From: Pseudoxanthomonas kaohsiungensis
GTDB taxonomy: Bacteria > Pseudomonadota > Gammaproteobacteria > Xanthomonadales > Xanthomonadaceae
NCBI RefSeq assembly: GCF_010211765.1
Contig: NZ_PDWO01000003.1
Span: 124,001-188,000 of the forward strand
Direction of reading: 5' to 3'
DNA length: 64,000 bases
Numbering within the stretch: position 1 is the stretch's first letter; the number at the start of each line of letters is the position of its first letter. Made by a program: the position numbers and the translations under genes. Positions 1-13,007 of this stretch are shown here, piece after piece. The notes below the pieces were generated by a model, which was not told the DNA's origin, searched no databases, and saw only the letters and a list, made by a program, of their open reading frames with translations.

Positions 1-2
1 CC

Positions 3-968
3 GCCGGTGTCACGAGCCTGCTGTTCCTGGGTACGCCGCGCCTGGGACGGCTGCCGAACTTCGCCGCTGCCCTCGCCGTACTGCTGGTCTGCGTCCTGTT
101 CCGACACAACGGCCCGCCGATCGCGGTGGCGGCGTTACTCATTGTCTTCGTGCTATCCCCCGCCAATCGCAAGGCCGCAGTCGTGCTGGGGCTGTGCGTG
201 GTCGCCATCGCGATGGCATTGAAGGGACCCGTCACCGACTCCATGGGTGTAAAGCGATCGAACGTCGCCTTCACCCTGTACTCGCATCACATTGCCGCAC
301 ACCTGGAGTCGGGTGAGCGTCCGCCCACACCGGAGGCGACGACCCTGTTCCGCGAAGTCGTCAAGGATGGCGGTACCTGGCCCTACCGCTGCAGTGTGGT
401 GGACATCACCATCTTCAACTCCAGGTTCGACATCGAGGCGGCTTCCCGCAACAGCACGGAGCTGCGCGATACTTGGTTGCAGATGGCACGAGAGAATCCA
501 GGCACTGAGCTTCGCCATCTGGCCTGCGTCAGTTCACTGGTCTGGCTGATGGACGAGTCCAGCCAGGCCCCGCTATACGAAGCGGGCCCAAGCATCCACA
601 CCCGCGACGGCCAGCAGCAGTGGGTACAACCAGGCCCCGAAGTGCGTGAAGCATCCCTCGCCCCCCATCTCGTCGAACCCACCGTGCAATGGCTGGATTT
701 CACACGCCAGTTCAACCTGCTCTGGCGGCCAGCCGCATGGCTCTATCTGCTGATCTTTGCCGCATGGGTTGCGGCGACGCGCATGAAGGATTGGCGGATC
801 GCGCTGGTTACCGTTCCGGTCCTGGTGCACAGTGCCGTTCTGGCGGTGGCCAATGTGGCCCAGGACTCGCGCTACCAATTACCGGTGTTCGTCATCGCAT
901 TGGCGATGTCACCCGCCTTGTTGCGCGCGGCAATCCATCGGGAAGGCGAGCAGGCACCTCGCCAGTAG
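3..968 (+). CDS. Multi-pass membrane protein, 5' end outside window
   Basis: The reading frame is open from the left edge, so the true start is missing; about 321 residues are visible. The first ~70 residues and the last ~75 are strongly hydrophobic, while the middle (roughly 80-240) is a soluble stretch. This resembles the C-terminal half of polytopic enzymes such as GT-C sugar transferases, where membrane helices alternate with a periplasmic loop, and a QDSRYQLPVF segment precedes the last helix. It lies on the strand opposite the O-antigen genes, 176 bases ahead of a methyltransferase. I do not recognise the family, and the GT-C idea is only inference from topology and context. Confidence 0.55.
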   Translation, partial: AGVTSLLFLGTPRLGRLPNFAAALAVLLVCVLFRHNGPPIAVAALLIVFVLSPANRKAAVVLGLCVVAIAMALKGPVTDSMGVKRSNVAFTLYSHHIAAHLESGERPPTPEATTLFREVVKDGGTWPYRCSVVDITIFNSRFDIEAASRNSTELRDTWLQMARENPGTELRHLACVSSLVWLMDESSQAPLYEAGPSIHTRDGQQQWVQPGPEVREASLAPHLVEPTVQWLDFTRQFNLLWRPAAWLYLLIFAAWVAATRMKDWRIALVTVPVLVHSAVLAVANVAQDSRYQLPVFVIALAMSPALLRAAIHREGEQAPRQ

Positions 969-1144
969 CCTCTTGCCCCGGGCGGCGCCTGAAGCCCCCC
1001 GAGAGATCCCGCCTTGGAGCTGGTCCCATCGCGCGCCGCATGGCGTTCACATGGCGCGAAGGGCCTCAGCGGCATATGGAACGGCCAGATGGAGTGCGCT
1101 ATCTTCGAGAAGCGGACAGAGCACCGCGACTAAGGGGCGTCCGA

Positions 1145-1960
1145 ATGTCGGATCACGCAGCCGAAGTTCTCCCGGAGCCGACGCTTGAAACCGTCGCATC
1201 CCAGCTTTGCACCTCCCAGCAGTTCCTAGAACCGGTGTACGACCGTCTTTGCCGGGAAATCGCGCAGGACAAGCTTTTCCACCGGAAGCAGTGGGAATAC
1301 ATCTATATCCTGCGTGCGCTCGAGCAGCTATGTGTCCTGCAACCGGGATACTCGGGACTGGGCTTTGGTTGCGGCAAGGAGCCTTTGGCCGCCGTCATGG
1401 CGCGACGCGGGGTGAATGTACTGTGCACGGACATCGAGCCCGTTGAAGAAGGCGACGCGTACTGGGGCAGCACCGACGTGCGCGGATTCTTCTATGAAGG
1501 CATCTGCTCCTGGGAAACCTTCGAGAAACACGTCAGTTTCCGCCCCGCCAATATGAACGCAATTCCCGACGACCTAGGACAGCATGAGTTCATCTGGTCG
1601 TCGTGCGCGCTCGAGCATCTGGGCTCATTGCAGCATGGAATCGACTTCGTTCTGAATGCCAACAAGTGCCTCAAACCCGGCGGGATCGCCGTCCATACCA
1701 CCGAGTACAACGTCGAAGGCGACGATGAAACGTTCGAGAGCGTCGGGCTGTCGCTCTATCGCCGGAAAGACATGCTGCGACTGAAGTCCCTTGTCGAGGA
1801 CCAGGGACATGTTTTCCTGCCAATAAACTTCAACACGGGTGATGGCGAACTCGACAAATACGTCGACCTTCCACCCTACAACCGTAACAAGCACCTAAAG
1901 CTGATCGTCGAGGAAAAGTACGTCACGACCTCGATAGGCTTCATCATCATCAAGCACTAA
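1145..1960 (+). CDS. SAM-dependent methyltransferase, class I
   Basis: 271 residues. A Rossmann-type SAM-binding loop, GLGFGCGKEPLAA, lies near residue 75, followed by an acidic strand-2 end (VLCTDIEP) and a motif region around EFIWSSCALEHLGS that fits the post-II segment of small-molecule methyltransferases. The start at 1145 is preceded by an AAGGGG ribosome-binding sequence at good distance; an upstream in-frame extension lacks one and reads as non-coding. It probably methylates a sugar or lipid intermediate of the LPS locus, but the substrate is unknown. It runs convergently towards the gtrA-like gene. Confidence 0.75.
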   Translation: MSDHAAEVLPEPTLETVASQLCTSQQFLEPVYDRLCREIAQDKLFHRKQWEYIYILRALEQLCVLQPGYSGLGFGCGKEPLAAVMARRGVNVLCTDIEPVEEGDAYWGSTDVRGFFYEGICSWETFEKHVSFRPANMNAIPDDLGQHEFIWSSCALEHLGSLQHGIDFVLNANKCLKPGGIAVHTTEYNVEGDDETFESVGLSLYRRKDMLRLKSLVEDQGHVFLPINFNTGDGELDKYVDLPPYNRNKHLKLIVEEKYVTTSIGFIIIKH

Positions 1961-1973
1961 TCGGTGCGGTACC

Positions 1974-1992
1974 CGGCCGCATTGCGCGGCCG
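1974..1992. terminator. Hairpin between convergent genes
   Basis: A perfect 7-bp stem (CGGCCGC / GCGGCCG) with a 5-nt loop sits in the 36-base gap between two convergent genes. There is no clear T-run, so it is at best a weak bidirectional terminator. Confidence 0.35.
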
Positions 1993-1996
1993 TGCC

Positions 1997-2383
1997 TTAT
2001 CGAGCCTTGCGGAATATCAAACGGGATTGCACGACGTAGGAAACCAGCACGCCTGCTACGCCTGCAACGACGAACACCGCATATCCGGGCAGCGCCGTCC
2101 GGGCCCCGACAGAAGACAGGGAGCCAACGAGCGCAGCATTGAAGCCCTGCAACACCACATAGCCCGGGAACGAATGCGAACCGCTTTCGCGCCCACGAAA
2201 CGTGTACCTCCTCTGCAGCTCATACACCGGCCATATTGGCAGGATGCTGCCAATGACCGCGGAAACCGACTCGCGGACATCAAAGGCATAGTGCAACGCG
2301 TTGCTGATCGCCAGGTACAACGCGAAGCCAAACCCACCGACCAGCAGGAAGGTCACATGGCGCCGGACGCGGCTGTCGGACAC
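1997..2383 (-). CDS. GtrA-family membrane protein
   Basis: 128 residues from a GTG start at 2383, which follows one base after the stop of the upstream glycosyltransferase, so the two are translationally coupled. Four hydrophobic segments and the internal signature around YELQRRYTFR, then SRLIFRKAR at the C-terminus, match the GtrA family of small membrane proteins implicated in moving undecaprenyl-linked sugars across the inner membrane. Longer in-frame starts would run far into the neighbour and are rejected. With the adjoining GT2 enzyme it forms a GtrA/GtrB-like pair that may decorate O-antigen or another envelope glycan. Confidence 0.8.
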   Translation of the reverse strand: MSDSRVRRHVTFLLVGGFGFALYLAISNALHYAFDVRESVSAVIGSILPIWPVYELQRRYTFRGRESGSHSFPGYVVLQGFNAALVGSLSSVGARTALPGYAVFVVAGVAGVLVSYVVQSRLIFRKAR

Positions 2384-2384
2384 G

Positions 2385-3542
2385 TCAGCCGCCGGACTTG
2401 CTATGCTTGAAGTACTCGGCAAACGAGCTGGCGAAGAAAGCGGTGAATGCCATCTGTGTCCCGGCCAGCAGTGCGGCGAGCGACGAGACGAACGGCCGCA
2501 GGAACTTGCCGTACTCCAGCGAGGCATAGCCCACCCTGGCCCACTCCGAGAAGCACCACCAAGCCCCTGCAAGGCCACCAAGCACTGCAATGAGCGCGAG
2601 CACCAGCATCAGCTCCAGGCTGGTTGCCAGCGACATCCAGACCCGGGTTTCGCGCCGGATACCGAAGATCGATGCGAACCCGCGCGACAGCACGCCAAAC
2701 AGCAGTATCTGGACCGCCAGCACCGCGATCATGGTGAAGCCGACGAAGCTGTGCACATCCAACGCGAGATCCGACATCACCTCACGCGGCCCCGACCAAA
2801 GCCACGCCATGCCTCCCACGCCGATCGCGAGCAGGACCAACCCGGGAACCAGGTAGAGGTAGCGCGGCGAGAAGATCAAAAGGAATCGCAGATGGCGCCA
2901 GCCATCGCGCCAGGTGCGCAGATGCGGGGGGCGCGAACGACCGTCGGGCTTGAGCGTGGTGGGGACCTCGTCGATGCGCAGCTGCGACAGCGCCGACTTC
3001 ACGACCATCTCGCTTGCGAACTCCATTCCCGGCGTCACGAGCTTGAGGCTACGGATACTTTCGCGATTGAAGCCGCGCAGTCCGCAGTGGAAGTCTCCGA
3101 TAGGCACATTGAAGAACAGGCGCCCGAGAAAGCTGAGCACGGGGTTGCCAAGGTATTTGTGCAGGAATGGCATCGCGCCTTCGGCGATGCCGCCTTTGAA
3201 ACGGTTGCCCATTACCAGATCGGCGCCCGCGCGCAGGCGCTCGACGTACGGCATCAGGTTGGAGAAGTCGTAGCTGTCATCGGCGTCGCCCATGATCACG
3301 AAACGGGCGCGCGAGGCCTCAATACCTCCCAGCAGAGCCGCGCCGTAACCACGCGCAGGCACGTCCACCACGACCGCACCATTGGCGCGTGCAATATCCT
3401 GCGATCCGTCCGTGCTACCGTTGTCGGCGATCATCACCTCGCCGTCGACGCCGGAACTGGCCAAAAACGCCTTGGCTTTCTTGATGCAGATTTCGAGTGT
3501 CTCTGCCTCATTGAGGCAGGGCATCAGTATGGTCAGTTCCAT
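2385..3542 (-). CDS. GT2 glycosyltransferase, GtrB/dolichol-P-mannose synthase type
   Basis: 385 residues. The N-terminal half is a GT-A fold: PCLNEAETLE near residue 8, IADNGSTDGS near 40, and the metal-binding MGDADDSYD near 93. The C-terminal part has about four transmembrane helices, typical of polyprenyl-phosphate glycosyltransferases. The start at 3542 (MELTILMPCLNE) fits the family; an upstream TTG/ATG extension of 24 residues is not family-like. It is followed directly by a GtrA protein, so it probably makes a polyprenyl-phosphate sugar donor used on the periplasmic side. The sugar cannot be read from sequence. Confidence 0.85.
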   Translation of the reverse strand: MELTILMPCLNEAETLEICIKKAKAFLASSGVDGEVMIADNGSTDGSQDIARANGAVVVDVPARGYGAALLGGIEASRARFVIMGDADDSYDFSNLMPYVERLRAGADLVMGNRFKGGIAEGAMPFLHKYLGNPVLSFLGRLFFNVPIGDFHCGLRGFNRESIRSLKLVTPGMEFASEMVVKSALSQLRIDEVPTTLKPDGRSRPPHLRTWRDGWRHLRFLLIFSPRYLYLVPGLVLLAIGVGGMAWLWSGPREVMSDLALDVHSFVGFTMIAVLAVQILLFGVLSRGFASIFGIRRETRVWMSLATSLELMLVLALIAVLGGLAGAWWCFSEWARVGYASLEYGKFLRPFVSSLAALLAGTQMAFTAFFASSFAEYFKHSKSGG

Positions 3543-3714
3543 GTAACCCGCTTCGGTAGTTTCATTGGCTTGCGAAAGATAGCGGGTCACTGCCCTCCAA
3601 GCAATGACGGGCAATCACCTCCAGCTGCTCCTCCCGACCCACTTTCCCTGTCGTCGTCGAGACCGGCGGGGCACCGCAGCTGGCCGCATCCGGACCTTGT
3701 CGGCGACCTAGGAC

Positions 3715-7436
<3,722 letters not shown>

Positions 7437-7453
7437 GTATCACTCCGGTCCCC

Positions 7454-8863
7454 TCAGTCGATCTGGCTCAAACTCGCACTACTGGGCACATAGCAGATGC
7501 CCCACAGATCCCGGAACGCATTTCCTTCCGGCTCGGCCACACTGAACCTTGCGCCACCAACGCAGTAGTCAATCACCGACTCCACGACCATCTGCGTATC
7601 GCGCAAAGTCGACTTCGACATCAGTGAAATCCCTGCGGCGAAATTGTACTCACCCGGCGTGAGGGGGCATGCGAAGCGGAAGTCGATGGCGTAGCGATGG
7701 CCGGGCACGCACTGCGCGATCTCAATCCCACTCGCGAGGGAGCTCAGATGCAGAATCTGGCGACCGCTGGGATCCATCACGCCCAGATTCAATGCGACGG
7801 CACCCTCGACGGAACGCGCAGCGTGGAAGTGGACGCGGACATGCGCCTCTTCGCCAAACGGCTGGGAATCCGTCTCCTGGCTAGCCGCATCCACCAGCAC
7901 GATGTCATCGACCCGCATCTCTCCACTGCCGGTCCGCAGCGGCTCCACGCGTTCGGCGAAAGCCTGTTGACGAGCCCGATCGAAATGGTGCGAGGCCGCC
8001 CGCACGATCTCCGGAGCATTCGTTGAACCTGCAACGGAAGCCCCGTCGCCGGCCTCCGCCTTGACGACCGCTTGTGTTTCATAGCCCGCGCGCACCGAAC
8101 GACTGAATACGTCGCTTTGATAGGCCGCTCCCACCGCGGTCGAGCTGCCGAACATGCGTACCTTGCCGCGATCCATCCAGACCGCCTGATTGCAAAGGGC
8201 ACGGACCGCGTCCGCCGCATGCGTTACATAGAGGAACGTGACGCCATCATCGAGCATCGCCCGAATCTTGTGCATGCATTTGTTCTGGAAGTATGCGTCG
8301 CCGACGCTCAGCGCCTCGTCCACGATGAGGATGTCGGGTCGCACGTACACGGCGCAGGCAAAGCCCAAGCGCACGGCCATACCGCTGCTGTAAGTACGTA
8401 CCGGATGGTCGATCGCATCCTGCAGTTCGCTGAAGCGCAGGATCGGCTCGACGGCCTCATCAATCTCGTCCTGCCGCATGCCATGCAACATGCAGAACTG
8501 CGAAACGTTCTCGCGCCCCGTCAGATCCGGATTGAAACCGGCGCCAAGCTCCAGCAACGCCGACACCCGCCCCGCAACTCGGGCGGTTCCGGCGGTAGGC
8601 GTCAGCACGCCCGCCAGCACCTTGAGCAAGGTGCTCTTTCCGCTGCCATTCTCACCGACGATACCCAATCGGCCACCGCGCTCCAGCACCAGCGACACAT
8701 CTTCCAGCGCACGCGTTTCTCGCGCGTAGCGACGCGACCCGGTCAGCAACTCATATAGACGATGCTTCGGGTTTGCATAGGTACGATAGAACTTGCTGAC
8801 GTTCGCAAGCTCTATGACGGGAGCGGACGCTTGTGTGCCAGGGGTGGAGTGCTGTTCAGACAT
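7454..8863 (-). CDS. wzt: O-antigen ABC exporter, ATP-binding subunit with C-terminal glycan-binding domain
   Basis: 469 residues. The ATPase occupies about 1-250: Walker A GENGSGKST at 70-78, signature YSSGM at 158-162, Walker B DILIVDEA at 177-184. A long extension follows, ending in a beta-rich region (about 310-460) as in Wzt proteins whose C-terminal domain recognises the finished, terminally modified O-polysaccharide. It overlaps wzm by 8 bases. This fixes the O-antigen route as ABC-transporter dependent, consistent with no wzx/wzy seen here. The nearby methyltransferases are candidates for the terminal modification that Wzt would read. Confidence 0.9.
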   Translation of the reverse strand: MSEQHSTPGTQASAPVIELANVSKFYRTYANPKHRLYELLTGSRRYARETRALEDVSLVLERGGRLGIVGENGSGKSTLLKVLAGVLTPTAGTARVAGRVSALLELGAGFNPDLTGRENVSQFCMLHGMRQDEIDEAVEPILRFSELQDAIDHPVRTYSSGMAVRLGFACAVYVRPDILIVDEALSVGDAYFQNKCMHKIRAMLDDGVTFLYVTHAADAVRALCNQAVWMDRGKVRMFGSSTAVGAAYQSDVFSRSVRAGYETQAVVKAEAGDGASVAGSTNAPEIVRAASHHFDRARQQAFAERVEPLRTGSGEMRVDDIVLVDAASQETDSQPFGEEAHVRVHFHAARSVEGAVALNLGVMDPSGRQILHLSSLASGIEIAQCVPGHRYAIDFRFACPLTPGEYNFAAGISLMSKSTLRDTQMVVESVIDYCVGGARFSVAEPEGNAFRDLWGICYVPSSASLSQID

Positions 8864-9662
8864 CCGCGAACCCAGCCTTCAACTTGTTGAAAACATGCAT
8901 GCCGGCGATAAAAGTCACGCCGGCAAAGCAGCCGAAAATCGCGACATAGGACCAGGGCATAGGCTCTACGCCAAGCACCGCCAATCGCGAGGATTCCACC
9001 ATGTAATAGAACGGATTGAAGTGAATTACGATGTTGCGGAACCACATCGGCCCATCTTCCGCCATGTTCACCGGGTACAGAATCGGGGTGAGCCAGAACA
9101 TGATCGTGGTGAGCACCGGAACCAATTGACCGAGGTCCGGAACGAACATGGCGATCGAGGAGAACAGGTACGAGACGCCCACGGTCATGAGGATTGCCAA
9201 GCCCCAGATGACGAAGAATGCCCACGCGTCGGGCGACGGAGCCACGCCCTTGGTCACCAGCAGGAAGACGATGATGGCGAACATCACCACCTGACTGATC
9301 AGCGCCGATGCGATCGGGACAAGCGGAATCACCCAGACCGGAAAGGCAATCTTGGTAATGAGGTAGTGGTACTCGCGCAGTATTGTGGTGCTGCGCGACG
9401 AGACTTCCGTAAACAGGGCCCACAATGAAAAAGGCACGAAATAGAACAACGCGAACGGGACATCGCCGTAGCGCGTGCCCATGCGGCCCGTCATCAAGAC
9501 AGAAAAGACCACCACATTGACCAGCGCGAACAACAAAGGAAGCGCGACGCTCCAGATAGCACCCGCAAAGGAGGTCGCGTAGCGCGTGCGAATGTCGCGC
9601 CTGGCCAACATGATCGTCAGGCGGAGCCCCTCGGCCAGCCCGACATTTGACTGATTCTGCAT
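8856..9662 (-). CDS. wzm: O-antigen ABC exporter, permease subunit
   Basis: 268 residues with six predicted membrane helices and the ABC-2 family pattern, including the N-terminal amphipathic RDIRTRYATSFAGAIWSVALPLL segment (split here by residue runs) and a conserved FNPFYYMVESSR stretch near the C-terminal third. It partners with the overlapping wzt gene to move lipid-linked O-polysaccharide across the inner membrane. Its start codon shares one base with the upstream stop codon (TAATG), so it is translationally coupled to the glycosyltransferase ahead of it. Confidence 0.9.
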   Translation of the reverse strand: MQNQSNVGLAEGLRLTIMLARRDIRTRYATSFAGAIWSVALPLLFALVNVVVFSVLMTGRMGTRYGDVPFALFYFVPFSLWALFTEVSSRSTTILREYHYLITKIAFPVWVIPLVPIASALISQVVMFAIIVFLLVTKGVAPSPDAWAFFVIWGLAILMTVGVSYLFSSIAMFVPDLGQLVPVLTTIMFWLTPILYPVNMAEDGPMWFRNIVIHFNPFYYMVESSRLAVLGVEPMPWSYVAIFGCFAGVTFIAGMHVFNKLKAGFADV

Positions 9663-10789
9663 TAGCTTTCTCGCACGCGTGATTTTCTGGCCACGAACTC
9701 GTCAACGAACGCCGTGAGTTTCCGGCGGATCACGGACGGGTCGAAAGCGCCCACATAGCGCTGCGCGCGTCCGGAAAAATCGGCATACCCCCCCTCGATC
9801 CATTGCGCGGAGGAAACCTCTCCGATCACCTGTGACAAAGCGTCGGCCAGTGCACGCCTGTTGCCCGTCTCGACCAACGTACCAAGACCACCACAGATAC
9901 TGGGCAAGTTCGAGTTGTCGTAGGTGATCACGCGACACCCGCTTGAAAGCGCCTCAATGACGGGAACGCAGAAACCTTCGTGATACGTCGGCAGGGCGAA
10001 AATATCCGCAGAAGTCAGCACCTCATGCTTCTTCTCGCCGGACGCGTTTCCGTGCAGCTCGACGGTCAGGCGACCCGCATCCTTTGCGCCAATCCGGGCA
10101 ACCTCATCGCGCAACTCGGCAACCAAGGTCTGGTCCGAGAACGCAATATTGCCGATCAAATCCAGGTGGATACGCGGCGCTGACGGGGACGCGGCGACCT
10201 CGACCAGCGCCGACAACAACTCGAGCGGGCCCTTCGCCTTGACGAAGCGACCGATGAACGCAATGCGCACGACACCATCGTCCGAACTGGGTTTGTGCTT
10301 GGGCGGCTGCAGATCCGTGCTCACCGCAAGCGGCATGACCGAGTGGGGCGTACTGATTCCCTGTGCTCGCAGGACCTCCAGATTGGTCTGGCTGTCGCAG
10401 AGCACGTGGTCGGCCCAAGCCATGTTGCCGATCTGCCGCATCGACTTGTCTATCAACTCCTGCCCTTGCGGAGGCACCAGTTCACGAGGAGTGACATTGT
10501 GAAATACAACGATGCGTCCGGCACCCACCGGGGTTACCGGAAGCGCATCGAACAGCGGCGAGAATATCCCGAAGTGGAAGACCGCCAGCTCGCAGCTTTG
10601 AAAGTATGGATCGAACACGACCTCGCCAACGCCGTTCACGACGCGGTGCGGGACATCTTCATAGTCGCACTTGTAGCAAAACAACCTTACATCGTGGCCA
10701 CTCTCGAGCAGCCAAGTGACCTCATCCCTGATGGCCTTGGAAATGGCGTCGTGCTCTACGCAGACGCCATTCAAATAGGCAATTCTCAT
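9662..10789 (-). CDS. GT4-family glycosyltransferase
   Basis: 375 residues with a GT-B fold. The C-terminal nucleotide-sugar domain shows IAFIGRFVKAKGPLELL near residue 175 and the E-x7-E signature in YHEGFCVPVIEALSSG near residue 275. The start overlaps the upstream gene by ATGA. It lies directly upstream of the exporter genes and presumably adds a sugar, perhaps D-rhamnose, to the O-polysaccharide; donor and linkage are not predictable. Confidence 0.85.
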   Translation of the reverse strand: MRIAYLNGVCVEHDAISKAIRDEVTWLLESGHDVRLFCYKCDYEDVPHRVVNGVGEVVFDPYFQSCELAVFHFGIFSPLFDALPVTPVGAGRIVVFHNVTPRELVPPQGQELIDKSMRQIGNMAWADHVLCDSQTNLEVLRAQGISTPHSVMPLAVSTDLQPPKHKPSSDDGVVRIAFIGRFVKAKGPLELLSALVEVAASPSAPRIHLDLIGNIAFSDQTLVAELRDEVARIGAKDAGRLTVELHGNASGEKKHEVLTSADIFALPTYHEGFCVPVIEALSSGCRVITYDNSNLPSICGGLGTLVETGNRRALADALSQVIGEVSSAQWIEGGYADFSGRAQRYVGAFDPSVIRRKLTAFVDEFVARKSRVRES

Positions 10790-12996
10790 ATGGACGCTTC
10801 GGCCGAGGTTCGCCCAAGGATCCCAACGACACCTTCACTCATGCTAGCGGCCGAGAACCTGTGTTCGTACGCCTTGCGACCGACTGCACCCAGGCGTTGC
10901 CGCAGCCCGTCATCGGTCACGAGCCGATCGAGCGCATTGAGTAAGGCCGAGCTATCGCCCGGAGCAACGAGCAAACCAGTCACTTCGTCTTCGATAATTT
11001 CGGCCATCCCGCCGATCGAGCAGCCCACGATCGGCTTGCCGAACATCATCGCCTCCAGATGCACGAGACCGAACGATTCGAATCGCGATGGCGCGACGAT
11101 GATATCGGAGCATGCGTAGAAACCGCGCAGCGCCTGCTCATCAACCTCACCATGAAAAACCAGCCGCGACCGATCATACTTTCCCTTTGCGCGCTTCTCG
11201 AACTCAAGGCGGTACGTCGACCCGCCCTCGGCCGGAATCGTGTCATTTCCGACTACGTCGATATGCAGGTTCGGATGCCGAGCCAGCAAGTCGGCCGCGA
11301 TATCAAGAAAGACATCAATACCCTTGCGCGACTCCAGGCGGCCGATGAACGTCAGGCGCACCGCGCCAGCGGCTATCGGCGACGGGACGATCGCGTCGGA
11401 AGGCACCATATCCTCAAGTCCCAGATGCACCACATCCAGCCGCTGGGAATCGAACTTCATCTGGTACCGCCGCTCGATCTCCTCCGCGATGGCGGCGCTG
11501 ATCGCATGGATCCGGTCGCTCTCGATCAATACCCTGCGCTCGAGCGCGAGCATCGGCTTGGCGAAACTTTCCATGAAGTCCGCATCTACACGCTTGTCCG
11601 GATTGGCGTCGAGATAGAACTCGAGCGTCGTTTGCAGGCTGTGCACGATCGGGAAACGATGATCCTCCAGGAAGGCAATGCCCTCCACGTCCCAAATCGG
11701 CGCATAAACCGCGTCAATAGCGCGCCGCGAAGCGATCTCAACCGCCTCCATGAACATCGTGCGCGAGTGATTCCAAATGTGGCCCGGCACCTGCAACGTT
11801 GCCGGCACGGGATGGTCTTTGGCGACGATCCGGTGCACCCAGACCCCCTCCTCGAAATCAACCCGGTCATGGCCCTCGCCGGTCGTGAGTACGTGCACCT
11901 GATGCCCCTGGCTACCGATGGCGCGCGCCAAGTGATGGATGTACCGGCCGATGCCGCCGATGCTGGCTGGCGGATACGTCTTGGAAAGAAAGACGAAGCA
12001 TCTCTGCTCTGCGGCGGGCAGGATAGTGGGGAATCGCTTGAATCCATCGACACCTTTCAGCGAATCGGCCGGGACCAAGCGGCGCTCCTGCGAAACACCG
12101 CGCGACCATCCTTCGCGGAAAGCCCGATCCACTTCGTCCTCGTAGCGCTCCAGGTACTCCACACCGAGAATTCCTTCGTTCACGGCCCAGCGCACGTGCG
12201 TGCGGAACTCCTCTACCAATGCCGTGATGACGTCTTTTACCTGGTCTAGCGTCGAATGCAACCGACCGTTCGTCAAGGAGAAGTAGGTCTTGTTCTTCAC
12301 CAGCGAGTACCAGCTGGTAAGGACTTTCGACTCGTTCCGAATGTGGCTTGGCATGAACTTATGGTGGATGAACCCATTGTCCATCTGGGCGACCTTCCAG
12401 CCGTTGTCGACGAAACGGCAGATGATGTCGCTCTCGTCCAGAAAGTACTCGTACTCTTCGTCGAACCCGCCCACTTCAACGATGGCGCTGCGCCGGAAGG
12501 CACTATTGGCCATTACGTGCGGGAAGTTGGCCGTGTACGGAAAATTGAGCGCCGGCGACGGACCATGGAACGAAGTGTTTGCCGCGCCGAACCGGTCCAT
12601 GACCCCGTAGCGCCACTGGTAGGTCTTGCCGGTATGGTCGTGAAGGAAGCCGCCGGCCACGGCGACCTCAGGATCTTCGAAGGCGGGGATTACATCGTCG
12701 AGCCACTCGGGCTCAGGCACCGAATCATCGTCCAGGAACGCGACGATCTCGCCCGACGACATCTGGATGGAGATGTTGCGCGATTTGGAGAGGTTTCGCA
12801 CATCGCAGGTGCCATACCTGATCCTGGAACCCCAGGCTTCGCACAGCTCATGGGTACCGTCGCGGGTCGGCCCGGCGACCACGATGACTTCGAAATTCGG
12901 ATACCGCAGGTACTGAAGACTTTCCAGGCACTGAGCCAGGGAAGCTGCGCGACCATCGGTATTGATGATGACGGAAACAGTGGGACGCTGGGTCAT
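10786..12996 (-). CDS. GT2-GT4 fusion glycosyltransferase
   Basis: 736 residues from the ATG at 12996, chosen because MTQRPTVSVIINTDGR is the normal GT2 N-terminus and the extra upstream residues are not family-like. Residues 1-280 form a GT-A domain with AFLDDDS at 87-92. From about 333 a complete GT-B/GT4 domain begins (KTYPPASIGGIGRYIHHL) and carries FIGRLESRKGI and the donor-site SRFESFGLVHLEAM near 645. Two fused transferases suggest a processive enzyme that adds alternating linkages of a repeat unit. The gene starts 11 bases after the coiled-coil methyltransferase and overlaps the next GT by ATGA. Confidence 0.85.
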   Translation of the reverse strand: MTQRPTVSVIINTDGRAASLAQCLESLQYLRYPNFEVIVVAGPTRDGTHELCEAWGSRIRYGTCDVRNLSKSRNISIQMSSGEIVAFLDDDSVPEPEWLDDVIPAFEDPEVAVAGGFLHDHTGKTYQWRYGVMDRFGAANTSFHGPSPALNFPYTANFPHVMANSAFRRSAIVEVGGFDEEYEYFLDESDIICRFVDNGWKVAQMDNGFIHHKFMPSHIRNESKVLTSWYSLVKNKTYFSLTNGRLHSTLDQVKDVITALVEEFRTHVRWAVNEGILGVEYLERYEDEVDRAFREGWSRGVSQERRLVPADSLKGVDGFKRFPTILPAAEQRCFVFLSKTYPPASIGGIGRYIHHLARAIGSQGHQVHVLTTGEGHDRVDFEEGVWVHRIVAKDHPVPATLQVPGHIWNHSRTMFMEAVEIASRRAIDAVYAPIWDVEGIAFLEDHRFPIVHSLQTTLEFYLDANPDKRVDADFMESFAKPMLALERRVLIESDRIHAISAAIAEEIERRYQMKFDSQRLDVVHLGLEDMVPSDAIVPSPIAAGAVRLTFIGRLESRKGIDVFLDIAADLLARHPNLHIDVVGNDTIPAEGGSTYRLEFEKRAKGKYDRSRLVFHGEVDEQALRGFYACSDIIVAPSRFESFGLVHLEAMMFGKPIVGCSIGGMAEIIEDEVTGLLVAPGDSSALLNALDRLVTDDGLRQRLGAVGRKAYEHRFSAASMSEGVVGILGRTSAEASI

Positions 12997-13007
12997 GGGT
13001 ACGCTCT

